DNA from: Pseudomonas sp. C2B4
Lineage (GTDB): Bacteria; Pseudomonadota; Gammaproteobacteria; Pseudomonadales; Pseudomonadaceae
Reading direction: 5' to 3'
Length of the DNA: 64,000 nucleotides
Assembly: GCF_013359695.1 (NCBI RefSeq)
Contig: NZ_JABFMU010000011.1
Coordinates: 62,001 to 126,000 of the forward strand
Of the stretch, positions 34,771 through 43,854 are shown piece after piece. Every line of letters begins with the position of its first letter. Position 1 is the stretch's first letter. The translations under genes were made by a program, and so were the position numbers. The notes below the pieces were generated by a model. The model ran no database searches. It saw only the letters and a list, made by a program, of their open reading frames with translations, and was not told the DNA's origin.

Positions 34771-36387
34771 TCATGCAAAAGGGAATTCCGTCATCCCTAC
34801 CCCTTTTCGCCCAAGCTGCTTGACACCATACATGGCCTGATCCGCCGCTTTAAGTAATGTGTCGAGAGATTGCCCATGAACAGGACATAGCGAAACGCCG
34901 ACGCTGCACGACACTGTCAGCTCACCGGCACTTGTCGCGACTGTCTGGGCGATGGAGTCGAATACCCTCGCCGCTTGCGACTCAGCGCTCTCGGGGTCAG
35001 AAAGATTGGAGATCAGCATCACAAATTCGTCACCACCGTATCGGGCAGCCGTGTCACATGACCGGGTGGCTTGAAGCATGCGGCGTGCAACCGCTTGCAA
35101 AACCTGATCGCCGACTTCATGACCGTACTTGTCGTTGATTTCCTTGAAGTGATCCAGGTCGATCAAAAGCACAGCAAACGGAATTCCTTTCACTTCCCAA
35201 TCCGAGAGGGCCTGGGCGAAGCGCTCGGCGAATAGGTAACGGTTAGGCAATTGCGTGAGTACATCATGGGTTGCCAGATACGTTGAGCGTTCGTGCTCGA
35301 CTTCGGCTCTTTCTATCGCCTTGAAATGCCTGATCAATACCATCGGCATCAGCACCAGAGCCCCGGCGAGCACCAAAAGAATCGTCAACATTTCTTCGGT
35401 AAGGACATCCCCGAATCGGAGTTGTCGCTCGAATACCAGCGTCATGGGCTGCGATGAGTTGCGGATATCGACACGGTCGTTCAATTGCGGCAACAACAGG
35501 CGATCAAGGAAGCCAGCCTGTTGAACCTGCGTGGAAAAAACATCGCTTTCAGATCCGGCGGAAGTCTTCAGCACGGCCGCTATGTGAACCAGCGGGTCAA
35601 CGTTAGCGTGATTGACGGCATCAAGCAGGGAGCCTGTCTTGATCAACAACAATGACACCATCGTGCTACCAAAAAAATTGGGGCTGGGGCTTGCTCGCTC
35701 TTGCTCAGGCCGACTGACTGACTGCATCAGAATGTAAGCACTACCGCCCTCGTACATGGAAAAAACGGGGGAAACCACGGGTTTCTGGCTGTTTTGGGTG
35801 CGTGCCAGCGCGTAGGAAAGGTAAGCGACCGTTTCTAACCTCACACCGTAAATCGAGCTTGATTCAGGGAGTAAGGGGTACATAAACAACACGGGCCAGG
35901 TCTCTATGAGAAAGGCCTGAGGCTGGGCTGGCTGCCGAGTGAGGCTTGGGAAATCCTTGAGCTCAAAGTCTGGGCGCCATGTGCGCCGCAACAGGTCCTC
36001 AAAGGCGGATTGCTCGGCGACAGGTACGGAGCGGGCTGCCTCGAGCATGTAGATATGCGGGTAGGCCGACAATACGACTGCCGCATACCGGGCTGCCGCT
36101 TCGGTGTCACTCTGGTCTACGGCTTGCAGGAATGCCGAGAAGCCCGAGAGCACTGCTTCATTGGTATCAAGCTGATTGCGCACAATCCCGGAGATGCTTT
36201 GCACGTATTCGGAAAAATACGTTTCCCTTCGCTGGGTCTCGGACTTCAGCAGTAGTAACGCCGAAAAAACCACCAGGCCGACCGCTAAAAAAATACAGCC
36301 CATCAGCGAGCTGCGCCGCTTTGTCCATATCATCCTGATTTTCCGAATACGCGGAGCGTCCAAGTGACTGTCACTGTCTGCAAGCAT
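34771..36387 (-). CDS. Diguanylate cyclase with CHASE sensor domain
   Basis: A 538-residue membrane protein. A first transmembrane helix (GCIFLAVGLVVFSALLLL, residues 30-47) leads to a periplasmic CHASE domain of about 260 residues, and a second helix (LTILLVLAGALVLMPMVLI, near 330-350) leads to a GGDEF domain. The active site is AARYGGDEFVMLI, intact, so c-di-GMP synthesis is expected. An inhibitory RxxD is not obvious. ATG 36387 has AAGG four bases upstream. CHASE domains sense small extracellular ligands. It is not in an operon. Confidence 0.9.
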   Translation of the reverse strand: MLADSDSHLDAPRIRKIRMIWTKRRSSLMGCIFLAVGLVVFSALLLLKSETQRRETYFSEYVQSISGIVRNQLDTNEAVLSGFSAFLQAVDQSDTEAAARYAAVVLSAYPHIYMLEAARSVPVAEQSAFEDLLRRTWRPDFELKDFPSLTRQPAQPQAFLIETWPVLFMYPLLPESSSIYGVRLETVAYLSYALARTQNSQKPVVSPVFSMYEGGSAYILMQSVSRPEQERASPSPNFFGSTMVSLLLIKTGSLLDAVNHANVDPLVHIAAVLKTSAGSESDVFSTQVQQAGFLDRLLLPQLNDRVDIRNSSQPMTLVFERQLRFGDVLTEEMLTILLVLAGALVLMPMVLIRHFKAIERAEVEHERSTYLATHDVLTQLPNRYLFAERFAQALSDWEVKGIPFAVLLIDLDHFKEINDKYGHEVGDQVLQAVARRMLQATRSCDTAARYGGDEFVMLISNLSDPESAESQAARVFDSIAQTVATSAGELTVSCSVGVSLCPVHGQSLDTLLKAADQAMYGVKQLGRKGVGMTEFPFA

Positions 36388-36481
36388 TCAGCCTTGCAGC
36401 GAAACAACTCGTATTTTTCCATGCCCCTGACTCAAGCGTCTCTTTTCGTCAGGTGAACATTTTGATCACGCTGGCAAGCGT

Positions 36482-36721
36482 CTAAAGCACGGTCATGGAT
36501 TGTCGCTCCGTAACAACCTCCCGAAACTGCTTGTGGTTAAGCCGCTGACACTCGTCCTGGGCTTCCTCTCGATTTTGATAGGTCGTCTTCAAGCGACGTT
36601 TTTCTTCGTTGTCATAAATGTTGAAACCGATGGGCGCAGTCTCACAATAGAAGCGCGTTCCATCACGCATTGATCCGGTCTCTGTCGGGATTGCAGGGAC
36701 AACAACGAATCTTGAAATCAT
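36482..36721 (-). CDS. Hypothetical small protein
   Basis: A 79-residue soluble protein (MISRFVVVPAIPTETGSMRD at the start) rich in charged residues in its C-terminal half (YQNREEAQDECQRLNHKQFR). GGAGAGGG precedes ATG 36721; the frame extends eight codons further upstream. No domain is recognised. Many Pseudomonas genomes carry short proteins of this look, possibly single-domain binding proteins. Confidence 0.6.
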   Translation of the reverse strand: MISRFVVVPAIPTETGSMRDGTRFYCETAPIGFNIYDNEEKRRLKTTYQNREEAQDECQRLNHKQFREVVTERQSMTVL

Positions 36722-37046
36722 CTTCAGGCCCTCTCCAAAAAACACCTTAACGTTTAGCGGCTATTTGCCAGTACCACAAGTGAATGGAGAGTGTTTCCGA
36801 TGACAAGCACGGCTGCCTGAGAGCGGTTCGCATCGCACATGAAATCGGCTATCCAGGCAGCGACATTCCAACCGTCTCAGGTTACAAGGGCAAACAACGT
36901 CTGGGGGATCGTCAGTCATCATGTGCCCGGCGTTCCAATGACGTGCCGCAACCCGTTGGCGTATAGTCATCCCGACACCATGAGCAAGGACTTTCCCGGA
37001 TACCATCAGCACTTGCCATCGACTGCTGGGGCTTGGAGGAGACGTT
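36722..37046. other. Upstream region of the patatin gene
   Basis: 325 bases with no convincing gene; the open frames here are short. It holds the promoters of the divergent small gene and the patatin gene. GGAGGAG at 37035-37041 is the patatin ribosome site. Confidence 0.45.
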
Positions 37047-38258
37047 TTGAAACCATTCTCGCTCAGACCTGGCGCCTCAACGCTGGACATGTTTCTTCAA
37101 GCGTGTCTCCCACGCCGTGACGCCGTTCCGCCAACCTTGACCGAACAAGCCGTCATCCCCGGCATTCCCGATGCTCGCTACAGGCTGGACCACGATGTGA
37201 CCCCGTTCATTCAGGATGCTGTTCAGTCCAACAAACGTGAGGGCGAGGCTCTCGCCAAGGCCGGGAAGCCACACAACACCCTGCCGCTGGCACACATGCT
37301 GGCCATCTCGGGTGGCGGTGATGCCGGCGCATTCGCGGCGGGGCTCATTGCCGGGTGGACCACCCATGGGACTCGTCCCCTGTTCAAGGTCGTCACGGGC
37401 ATCAGCGCCGGCGCCCTGGTCGCCCCGTTCGCTTTCCTGGGGGCAGAGCACGACGGCGTGATTCGGTATGTGTCCAACGCAATCGGCCCAAAGGACATTT
37501 TTCATTCGCGAAACGTGCTGACCCGTCTTGCCAGCGACGGTATAGCGGACAGCAAGCCACTGTCGCGACTCATCGCAAAGTACGTCACTGCGCAGGTTCT
37601 TGCGCAGATCGCGTCGGAGTACGCCAAAGGACGAATCCTGCTGATCGGCACCACCGACCTTGATTCAGGGCGGCCCGTCACCTGGAACATGGGCGCCATT
37701 GCCGCCAGCAAAGCGCCGGGAGCGCTTGAGCTCTTTCGCAACATCATGCTCGCGTCCATGAGTATTCCGGGCGCAGTCTCGCCCGTCATGATCGATGTGG
37801 AGGTTGACGGCAAACAGTTCCAGGAAATGCACGTGGACGGCGGGGTCATCACTCAAGTGTTTCTTTATCCGCCCAGCACCGTGATGTCACTGAGCAAAGC
37901 CACCGGAGCACCCTTGCGATTGGAACGTCAATTCTATGTCATTCGCAATGGAACACTGGAGCCGCAGTGGTCCGGGACGAAGCGCCGTACCTTGAGCATC
38001 GGCGGTCGAGCCATCAGTGCCTTGATTCAAACCCAGGGGATCAGCGACCTGGAGCGGATCTACCGGATGGCGCAGCAGGATGGAGCGGATTTCAACCTGG
38101 CGTACATTGGCTCCGACTTTTCCCTTGCGCACGATCGGAAATTCGATGGCGAGTATATGAAGCGCTTGTTCGATTACGCCTATCAACTCAGCGCGAAGGG
38201 CTATCCGTGGCATAAGTCGCTGCCGTCGGAGAACACTCGACGACGAAACGCCCGCTGA
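37047..38258 (+). CDS. Patatin-like phospholipase
   Basis: A 403-residue protein starting at TTG, six bases after a strong GGAGGAG. The patatin catalytic set is complete: oxyanion loop ISGGGDAGAFAAG (residues 87-99), nucleophile TGISAGAL (Ser120) and dyad Asp in MHVDGGVITQ (Asp264). No clear signal peptide is seen. Patatin-like enzymes hydrolyse phospholipid acyl chains; bacterial members include envelope lipases and secreted toxins. The last codons (ENTRRRNAR) and the stop lie within a dispersed repeat, so the C-terminal tail may be acquired. A deleted fragment of a related gene lies at 34563-34645. Confidence 0.88.
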   Translation: MKPFSLRPGASTLDMFLQACLPRRDAVPPTLTEQAVIPGIPDARYRLDHDVTPFIQDAVQSNKREGEALAKAGKPHNTLPLAHMLAISGGGDAGAFAAGLIAGWTTHGTRPLFKVVTGISAGALVAPFAFLGAEHDGVIRYVSNAIGPKDIFHSRNVLTRLASDGIADSKPLSRLIAKYVTAQVLAQIASEYAKGRILLIGTTDLDSGRPVTWNMGAIAASKAPGALELFRNIMLASMSIPGAVSPVMIDVEVDGKQFQEMHVDGGVITQVFLYPPSTVMSLSKATGAPLRLERQFYVIRNGTLEPQWSGTKRRTLSIGGRAISALIQTQGISDLERIYRMAQQDGADFNLAYIGSDFSLAHDRKFDGEYMKRLFDYAYQLSAKGYPWHKSLPSENTRRRNAR

Positions 38259-38313
38259 ACAACTTTGCCAATCCATTGCATTGACCGGTTGAATCCACAG
38301 CCAAAAGCGGACG
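38243..38313 (+). repeat. Dispersed intergenic repeat, copy 3
   Basis: A 71-base unit beginning ACGAAACGCCCGCTGAAC and continuing through ACCGGTTGAATCCACAGCC, about 89 percent identical by eye to the copy at 32644-32714. Its first bases provide the last codons and TGA stop of the patatin gene. Confidence 0.75.
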
Positions 38314-38475
38314 TTTTGAGGTGACGTGAATCTTCCCTTTTTTGGAGCATCCAACCTCCGGACTGCGCCGGACATCAACGCCAGGCGGATGACTTATCGG
38401 GTGTCGCTCGCTACCCTGACTCCCCATCGCCTGACGGTTTCAGGCCAACGCCCATTTCCCCCAGACGAGCATGTC

Positions 38476-39981
38476 ATGAAGTCCCCCGCAGGTTTGCTGC
38501 TGTCGGCTATCGAGCTGGACCGTACCAGTGCCATCCCCCTGTACCGCCAGCTGTATCTGCAGATTCGCAAACAGATACTCTGCGGCAGAATCCAGGGGGG
38601 CGTGCGCCTGCCGTCGACCCGGACGCTGAGCGAAGAGTTGGGGTTGTCGCGGATCACCATTCTCAATGCGTTCGATCAGCTGATTGCCGAAGGTTTCCTG
38701 GCCTCGCGCACTGGCGCCGGTACGTATGTCGGCACTGACTGGGAAAGCCGGGGTATCGAAGACGAGCAACCGCGCCAGCCACCGCGCCTGTCGGACCTGA
38801 GCCAATCGATGCTGTCGCTGCGCAGCGATCATTTTCGCGGGGTGTCCTATGCCGACTGGGACCCCGCGACCCCGACCTCCTTCCTCCCCAGCCACAGCAC
38901 CTATGACGCATTCCCGCAGGCGATCTGGCGACGCCTGATGAACCGTCATCTACTCAAGCCCACCAAGGCCATTCTGGGCTATGGCGAATTGCAAGGCTTG
39001 CAGGCGTTTCGCACAGCGATTGCCGAATACGTCTTCGATGCTCGCGGCATCGACTGCAAAGCCGAACAGGTGGTGATCGTTTCCGGCGCGCAGCAAGCGT
39101 TCAACCTGCTGGGCATGCTGCTGCTCAATCCGCAGGACAGTGTCTGGATGGAGGATCCGGGGCACATCGCCGCGCGCATTGCGTTGCAGGCTCAGGGGGC
39201 GCAGGTGGTGCCGCTGCGTATCGATGAACAGGGGATCGATGTCCAGCAAGGCCTGACCGAATGCCCCGATGCCCGACTGGTGTTTTGCACGCCTTCGCGC
39301 CAGCATCCTTTGGGCGTCACCCTCAGCTATGCCCGACGCCAGGCCCTCATCGACTGGGCGGCGCAGCAGCAGAGCTGGATCATCGAGGACGATTGCGACA
39401 GTGAGTTTCGCTACAGCGGCCGCCTTCTTCCGGCGCTGTATGCCATGGATCAGATGGCCCGGGTGATTTACGTCGGAACGTTCAGCAAAGTGCTGTTTCC
39501 CTCACTGAGACTGGGTTACGTGATTTTGCCGCAGGCCCTGGTCGAGCCCTTTTGCACCCTGCGCGCGGTCATGGATCGCAGTCCACCCACTCTGCTACAG
39601 GCAACAACGGCGGACTTCATGCGCGAAGGCCACTTCCTGGGGCACATCCGCCGTATGCGTGCGCTGTACAAGGCGCGCCAGCAAGCGTTGGTCGAACAGC
39701 TGGAAAAACAGATTGGCAGCTTCTTCAGGATCACTCCGACGGATGCCGGCATGCACCTGATCGCCTGGCTGCCCCCCGAACTCAGTGACACTGACATCGC
39801 CCGGCAACTGGCCCGGCACAGCATTCACACCTACGCCTTGAGCGACTACCGCATCAAGCATGACCTGCCGCCAGCCCTGTTGATCGGCTTTGCCGGCACG
39901 CCAGAAAACCAGGCCCGGGAGCGTGTCGAGGCGCTGGCCCGGGCCTTGCGCACATTGGGCTATCTGCCGCCAACCACTTGA
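38476..39981 (+). CDS. MocR-type regulator (GntR HTH plus aminotransferase fold)
   Basis: A 501-residue protein. Residues 15-85 form a GntR winged HTH (IPLYRQLYLQIRKQILCGRI, LPSTRTLSEELGLSRITILN, SRTGAGTYV). The rest is a class-I aminotransferase-like domain with PLP Lys region YVGTFSKVLFPSLRLGYV and EDDCDSEFRY (Asp contacting the pyridine nitrogen). MocR proteins use PLP adducts to control transport or catabolic genes. ATG 38476 is chosen at the domain start; the frame continues upstream without conserved sequence. It precedes the isomerase/MFS pair on the same strand, and a dyad lies in between. Confidence 0.88.
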   Translation: MKSPAGLLLSAIELDRTSAIPLYRQLYLQIRKQILCGRIQGGVRLPSTRTLSEELGLSRITILNAFDQLIAEGFLASRTGAGTYVGTDWESRGIEDEQPRQPPRLSDLSQSMLSLRSDHFRGVSYADWDPATPTSFLPSHSTYDAFPQAIWRRLMNRHLLKPTKAILGYGELQGLQAFRTAIAEYVFDARGIDCKAEQVVIVSGAQQAFNLLGMLLLNPQDSVWMEDPGHIAARIALQAQGAQVVPLRIDEQGIDVQQGLTECPDARLVFCTPSRQHPLGVTLSYARRQALIDWAAQQQSWIIEDDCDSEFRYSGRLLPALYAMDQMARVIYVGTFSKVLFPSLRLGYVILPQALVEPFCTLRAVMDRSPPTLLQATTADFMREGHFLGHIRRMRALYKARQQALVEQLEKQIGSFFRITPTDAGMHLIAWLPPELSDTDIARQLARHSIHTYALSDYRIKHDLPPALLIGFAGTPENQARERVEALARALRTLGYLPPTT

Positions 39982-39992
39982 TGCGAGGCAAG

Positions 39993-40025
39993 TGGTCTTA
40001 TCAATTAACTGATAATGGATCTATC
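39993..40025 (+). promoter_or_regulatory. Candidate MocR operator upstream of isomerase/MFS operon
   Basis: TTATCA-ATTAAC-TGATAA (39998-40015) is an inverted repeat with perfect 6-base arms. It is overlapped by an imperfect direct repeat, TGGTCTTATC and TGGATCTATC. MocR regulators often bind direct repeats. The site lies about 80 bases before the isomerase start. Confidence 0.45.
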
Positions 40026-40093
40026 GAGAGTTCCTGACTGGCGCGATAAAGGCTGCGCCGGTAGACCCGGTGTCTGAACCAGGAACGACTCTA

Positions 40094-41164
40094 ATGAACA
40101 ATAAGATCCAGGAACGATTCAACGCCTTGCTGAGCCAAAAGGTGGTCGAACACGGGGCTGTTCCCGTGCTGTCGGACGCACTGGCCCGGCGGCTGCTTGA
40201 GCGTCTCGGGCAAATGCGCCTTTTCGCCCACGCCTACCCGCTACTGACCAACCTCACCCACGGTCGCGTCACCCCTGCCGACCTGCTGGACTTCGCCTAT
40301 CGCCATGAGCTGCAAGGCCTGAGCCTGCACCTGCTCGACGGCGAAGAAAACAGCCTGAGCCAAATGTCGCCCGCGCAACTCCAGGCGTTTGCCGCAAAAG
40401 CCAAAGCGTTGGGGCTGGATGTGCACCTGGAAATCAGCAGCACGCTGAAAAAGGATGTCGACCAAGTGATCGCCATCGCCAAGGCCCTGGGAGTGCGCAA
40501 TATCCGCGTTTACTCGCGCTACGAGGGCACGCTGTCGCGGGTCATGGATGTGATCGAGACCGACCTGCACTACCTCGCGCAGCAGGCCGACGCACACGAT
40601 CTGTACTTTGACTTCGAGCAGCATGAAGAACTCAAGAGCGGCGAAATCGCGCAACTGCTCAACCGCCTCAACCACCCTCGCCTGCATGCCCTGTTCGACT
40701 TCGGCAACATGATCAACGCCTGCGAACAGCCGCTGCAGGCCCTGCGCAACCTGGCGCCGCACATCCGCCAAACGCACATGAAAGGCGTGCGCATCGTCCC
40801 CGAGCAAAACGGCTTCGGCCATTACGGCGTATTGCAGGGCAGCGACGAGGACGATCTGCCCAGCGCCCGCATGTTGTTCGAGCTGTTGATGCTGGGCGAA
40901 GCAACCCCTCAGGTGATCGCGTTCATTCTCGAGCAGGAAAACCACTACGTGGCCCCGGCTTTCCGCCAGAGCCTTGAAGCCGCCGACCCATTCATTGCTT
41001 ACCGGGAGATGAGCGAAACGCCGCTCCCGAAAGGCTACTCGCTTGAGCGAATGCTGGCCGATGAACACCGCTGGGCGAACAACCAGGTCGCCTATGTCCG
41101 TGGCTTGCTGGCCGAATTGCGCACCTTGGCCGAACTGACACTGGCCACCCCTTCCAACGCCTGA
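40094..41164 (+). CDS. Sugar-phosphate isomerase/epimerase-like TIM-barrel protein
   Basis: A 356-residue protein with a xylose-isomerase-like TIM barrel: YRHELQGLSLHLLDGEENSL, LGLDVHLEISSTLKKDVDQV, LYFDFEQHEELKSGEIAQLL, LHALFDFGNMINACEQPLQA and QTHMKGVRIVPEQNGFGHYG. Acidic and His residues in these strands would bind the metal. The family isomerises or epimerises sugars, or acts on inositols and keto acids. ATG 40094 follows AGGAACG. It is followed by an MFS carrier after 33 bases and preceded by a MocR regulator. Substrate unknown. Confidence 0.8.
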   Translation: MNNKIQERFNALLSQKVVEHGAVPVLSDALARRLLERLGQMRLFAHAYPLLTNLTHGRVTPADLLDFAYRHELQGLSLHLLDGEENSLSQMSPAQLQAFAAKAKALGLDVHLEISSTLKKDVDQVIAIAKALGVRNIRVYSRYEGTLSRVMDVIETDLHYLAQQADAHDLYFDFEQHEELKSGEIAQLLNRLNHPRLHALFDFGNMINACEQPLQALRNLAPHIRQTHMKGVRIVPEQNGFGHYGVLQGSDEDDLPSARMLFELLMLGEATPQVIAFILEQENHYVAPAFRQSLEAADPFIAYREMSETPLPKGYSLERMLADEHRWANNQVAYVRGLLAELRTLAELTLATPSNA

Positions 41165-41197
41165 TCCTGACGACCCGATTACGCCCGGAGAACAACA

Positions 41198-42463
41198 ATG
41201 ACAACTCAAAACAAGGCCAAATGGCTCAGATTCCTGATCCTCATCCTCGGTGGCGGCACCATCTACAAGCTGGCGAACCTCAAGGACGCCTTCTATGTAC
41301 CCATGCAGGAATTCATGGGTTTGAGCCACACGGAAATCGGCATGCTGCTCAGTGCCAACGCGATCATCGCCACCGCTCTATTTGTGCTTGGCGGCCTGCT
41401 CGCCGATCGCTATGACACGCGCAAACTGATCCCCCTCGGGCTGATCGGAACCGGTAGCCTGGGGTTGTACCTGGCGACCTTTCCGCCCTTCAGCAGTTTG
41501 CTGATCGTGTTCAGCCTGTTGGCTGTCTGTGCCGACTGCCTGTTTTGGCCATCGCTGCTCAAAGCCATCCGCAACCTGGGTGACGATCAGGAACAAGGCC
41601 GGTTGTTCGGTCTGCTCGAAGGTGGGCGTGGCGTGGTTGATACGCTGGTGGCTTTTTCCGCCCTGGGCGTGTTCGTCGCCATGGGTTCGGGCGAAACCGG
41701 CCTGAAGTCGGCGATCCTGTTCTACTCGGTCATCGACATTCTGGCCGGCACCCTGACCTGGTTCCTGCTCAAGGGCGGCAACGCGCAATCGGCCGCCAAG
41801 CCGAAAAATGGCCTGGCGAACCTGATGGAAGCGATCAAGGTACCGGGTATCTGGCTGGTCAGCCTCAACGTGTTCATGGTCTACATCGTCTACTGCGGCC
41901 TGACCTATTTCATTCCTTACCTCAAGGAAATGTACGGGTTGCCCGTGGCGTTGGTCGGCGCCTACGGCATCATCAACCAATATTTCCTGAAGATCCTCGG
42001 CGGGCCTGCCGGCGGCTTCATTGCCGACAAACAGTTCAAGAGCACCAGCCGCTACCTGAAGTGGGCATTCCTGGCACTCTTGCCGCTGATGGGCGTGATC
42101 ATGCTGATTCCTAAAAGCCCGGGCTTCATCTATGCGGGGATGGCGGCCACCCTGTCCTTCGCCCTGATCGTGTTCTCCATGCGCGGCGTGTTCTGGGCAC
42201 CGATGGGCGAAGTCGGCATTCCCCAGCACATCACCGGTTCCGCCTTCGGCATCGGCTGCCTGATCGGCTATGCACCCGGCATGTTTGCCTACGTCATCTA
42301 TGGCGCGATCCTCGACCACTTCCCCGGTCAACAGGGCTACAACTATGTGTTCACCCTGATGAGCCTACTGGCCATTGCAGGCTTCATGGTGTCCAGCCTT
42401 CTCTATCAAGCGGTGCGCAAGAATTCCAAGGCCACTGGCGGGGTCAGCGCGGTACAAGCCTGA
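41198..42463 (+). CDS. MFS transporter
   Basis: A 421-residue, twelve-helix major facilitator. Typical loop motif is GGLLADRYDTRKLIPLG between helices 2 and 3, and ADKQFKSTSRYLKW in the second half. It starts ATG 41198 with GGAGAAC upstream. The sequence is most like nitrate/nitrite-porter-type or sugar-acid MFS proteins, but the substrate is not inferable. It is co-transcribed with the TIM-barrel gene and followed by a clear stem-loop terminator. It probably imports the substrate of that enzyme. Confidence 0.85.
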   Translation: MTTQNKAKWLRFLILILGGGTIYKLANLKDAFYVPMQEFMGLSHTEIGMLLSANAIIATALFVLGGLLADRYDTRKLIPLGLIGTGSLGLYLATFPPFSSLLIVFSLLAVCADCLFWPSLLKAIRNLGDDQEQGRLFGLLEGGRGVVDTLVAFSALGVFVAMGSGETGLKSAILFYSVIDILAGTLTWFLLKGGNAQSAAKPKNGLANLMEAIKVPGIWLVSLNVFMVYIVYCGLTYFIPYLKEMYGLPVALVGAYGIINQYFLKILGGPAGGFIADKQFKSTSRYLKWAFLALLPLMGVIMLIPKSPGFIYAGMAATLSFALIVFSMRGVFWAPMGEVGIPQHITGSAFGIGCLIGYAPGMFAYVIYGAILDHFPGQQGYNYVFTLMSLLAIAGFMVSSLLYQAVRKNSKATGGVSAVQA

Positions 42464-42483
42464 TCATCGGCACGGACTCCAGG

Positions 42484-42515
42484 AGGAGGAATCGTCTGCC
42501 ACGCCGATTCCTCCT
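42484..42515. terminator. Stem-loop terminator after the MFS gene
   Basis: AGGAGGAATCG (42484-42494) pairs perfectly with CGATTCCTCCT (42505-42515), an 11-base stem with a 10-base loop, followed by TTCGCC. It ends the isomerase/MFS operon and may serve the acidic-protein gene from the other side. Confidence 0.75.
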
Positions 42516-42524
42516 TTCGCCCAT

Positions 42525-42683
42525 TCACTCCTCTTGATCTATCTGATCAAGAAAATCAACGTCATCATCTTCGTCGTCAAAAATTGCTTGAGCGTCTTCT
42601 TCGCCCCATGACTCATCATCATGGAATTCATGATCGAGCAAATGGTCGTGCTCGGGCTCGGGAATATCTCGTTCTTCACTCAT
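42525..42683 (-). CDS. Very acidic small protein
   Basis: A 52-residue frame, starting MSEERDIPEPEHDHLLDHEF and ending DFLDQIDQEE, in which almost half of the residues are Asp or Glu and basic residues are nearly absent. It is isolated between two terminator-like or intergenic stretches. The ribosome site is weak (GCGGTCAG). The protein may act as a DNA mimic, chaperone-like or metal-binding peptide, but this is speculation. It could also be a chance frame, though strong acidity and a clean ATG-to-TGA frame argue for a real gene. Confidence 0.5.
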   Translation of the reverse strand: MSEERDIPEPEHDHLLDHEFHDDESWGEEDAQAIFDDEDDDVDFLDQIDQEE

Positions 42684-42772
42684 GACTGACCGCAACAAAA
42701 ATTGAAAGAGCGGACTGTATATGCAGATCCTTTCCGTCAGTCAACGATCACGAAACAACAGCGCGCTCACCC

Positions 42773-43852
42773 CTAATTACCTTCCCATACCGTTCGCGGA
42801 ATAAAAACGCCTCCGTCCAATAACAATCGGGCCGTTCTCAGCAGGCCGCAGCTCGTCAAGCGACCGTTTCCAAGACGCAACTCTACGGTGAACTCTCCCG
42901 TGGGGTGTTCAACCGAGAGTTGCCGGGTGTCACCCTCGACGACACTCGCCACGCCTGCTGCCACACTGCCCTCGATCAGGCAAGCCACCGCCACGCTGAC
43001 CGCACCGAACACGCCGATGCTGGTGTGGCATCGATGCGGGATGAAGGTGCGAGTGCTTAATGCCCCTCCCCTTTGAGCCGGCGCGATCAGGCACATCTTG
43101 GGCACATTGCGCTGGCTCACGTCGCCCAGATTCATGCGCGGACCGGCCTGCAAGCGGATCGATTCAAGTCGGGCCTTCAACCGGATGTCGACGTCCAGTT
43201 GTTCAGGGTGCTCGTAGCCACTGAGCCCGAGGTCTTCGGCGCGGATGAGAATGACCGGCATGCCGTTGTCGACGCAGGTCACCTCTACCCCATCGAATTC
43301 ATCGACCACGTTACCGGTGGGCAGCAATGCGCCGCAACTGGAGCCGGCGATGTCCTGGAACTCAACGATCAATGGCGAGCCGCAACCGGGCACTCCGTCA
43401 ATCCTTGCCTGACCCGAATAGCTAACGGTGCCGTCCGGGGTCGGTACCTGAGCAATTGCGATCTGCCCGGTGTTTTCCATGAAAATGCGCACTGGGGTGA
43501 CATCACCCGAGGCGGCCACGAGTCCGCGCTCAATCGCATAGGGCCCGACGCCGGCGAGAATGTTGCCGCAGTTCTGGCCGTAATCGACGCGCGGCTCATC
43601 CACCAGCACCTGGGCGAACAGGTAATCGACGTCGGCATTGGCGCGGGCACTGGGCTTGATGATCGCCACTTTGCTGGTCAGCGAGTCGCCGCCACCAAGA
43701 CCATCGATTTGCCGTGCATCCGGCGATCCCATGACCGCCAGCAGTACGCGGTCTCGAAGCCCCGTGTCGGCGGGCAAGTCGCGGGCCAGGAAGTACGCGC
43801 CTTTCGACGTTCCGCCACGCATCAACAGGCATGGAATACGTGTCTGGCCCAT
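42773..43852 (-). CDS. galD: 4-oxalomesaconate tautomerase (PrpF family)
   Basis: A 359-residue PrpF/AcnD-accessory-fold protein: IPCLLMRGGTSKGAYFLARD at the N-terminus, DGLGGGDSLTSKVAIIKPS, YGQNCGNILAGVGPYAIERG with the conserved Cys, and the C-terminal RTFIPHRCHTSIGVFGAVSV. GalD converts the keto to the enol tautomer of 4-oxalomesaconate (OMA) in gallate degradation. The start at 43852 is two bases after the galC stop, so galBCD is one operon on the minus strand. The longer upstream frame is non-coding-like. Confidence 0.9.
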   Translation of the reverse strand: MGQTRIPCLLMRGGTSKGAYFLARDLPADTGLRDRVLLAVMGSPDARQIDGLGGGDSLTSKVAIIKPSARANADVDYLFAQVLVDEPRVDYGQNCGNILAGVGPYAIERGLVAASGDVTPVRIFMENTGQIAIAQVPTPDGTVSYSGQARIDGVPGCGSPLIVEFQDIAGSSCGALLPTGNVVDEFDGVEVTCVDNGMPVILIRAEDLGLSGYEHPEQLDVDIRLKARLESIRLQAGPRMNLGDVSQRNVPKMCLIAPAQRGGALSTRTFIPHRCHTSIGVFGAVSVAVACLIEGSVAAGVASVVEGDTRQLSVEHPTGEFTVELRLGNGRLTSCGLLRTARLLLDGGVFIPRTVWEGN

Positions 43853-43854
43853 GC

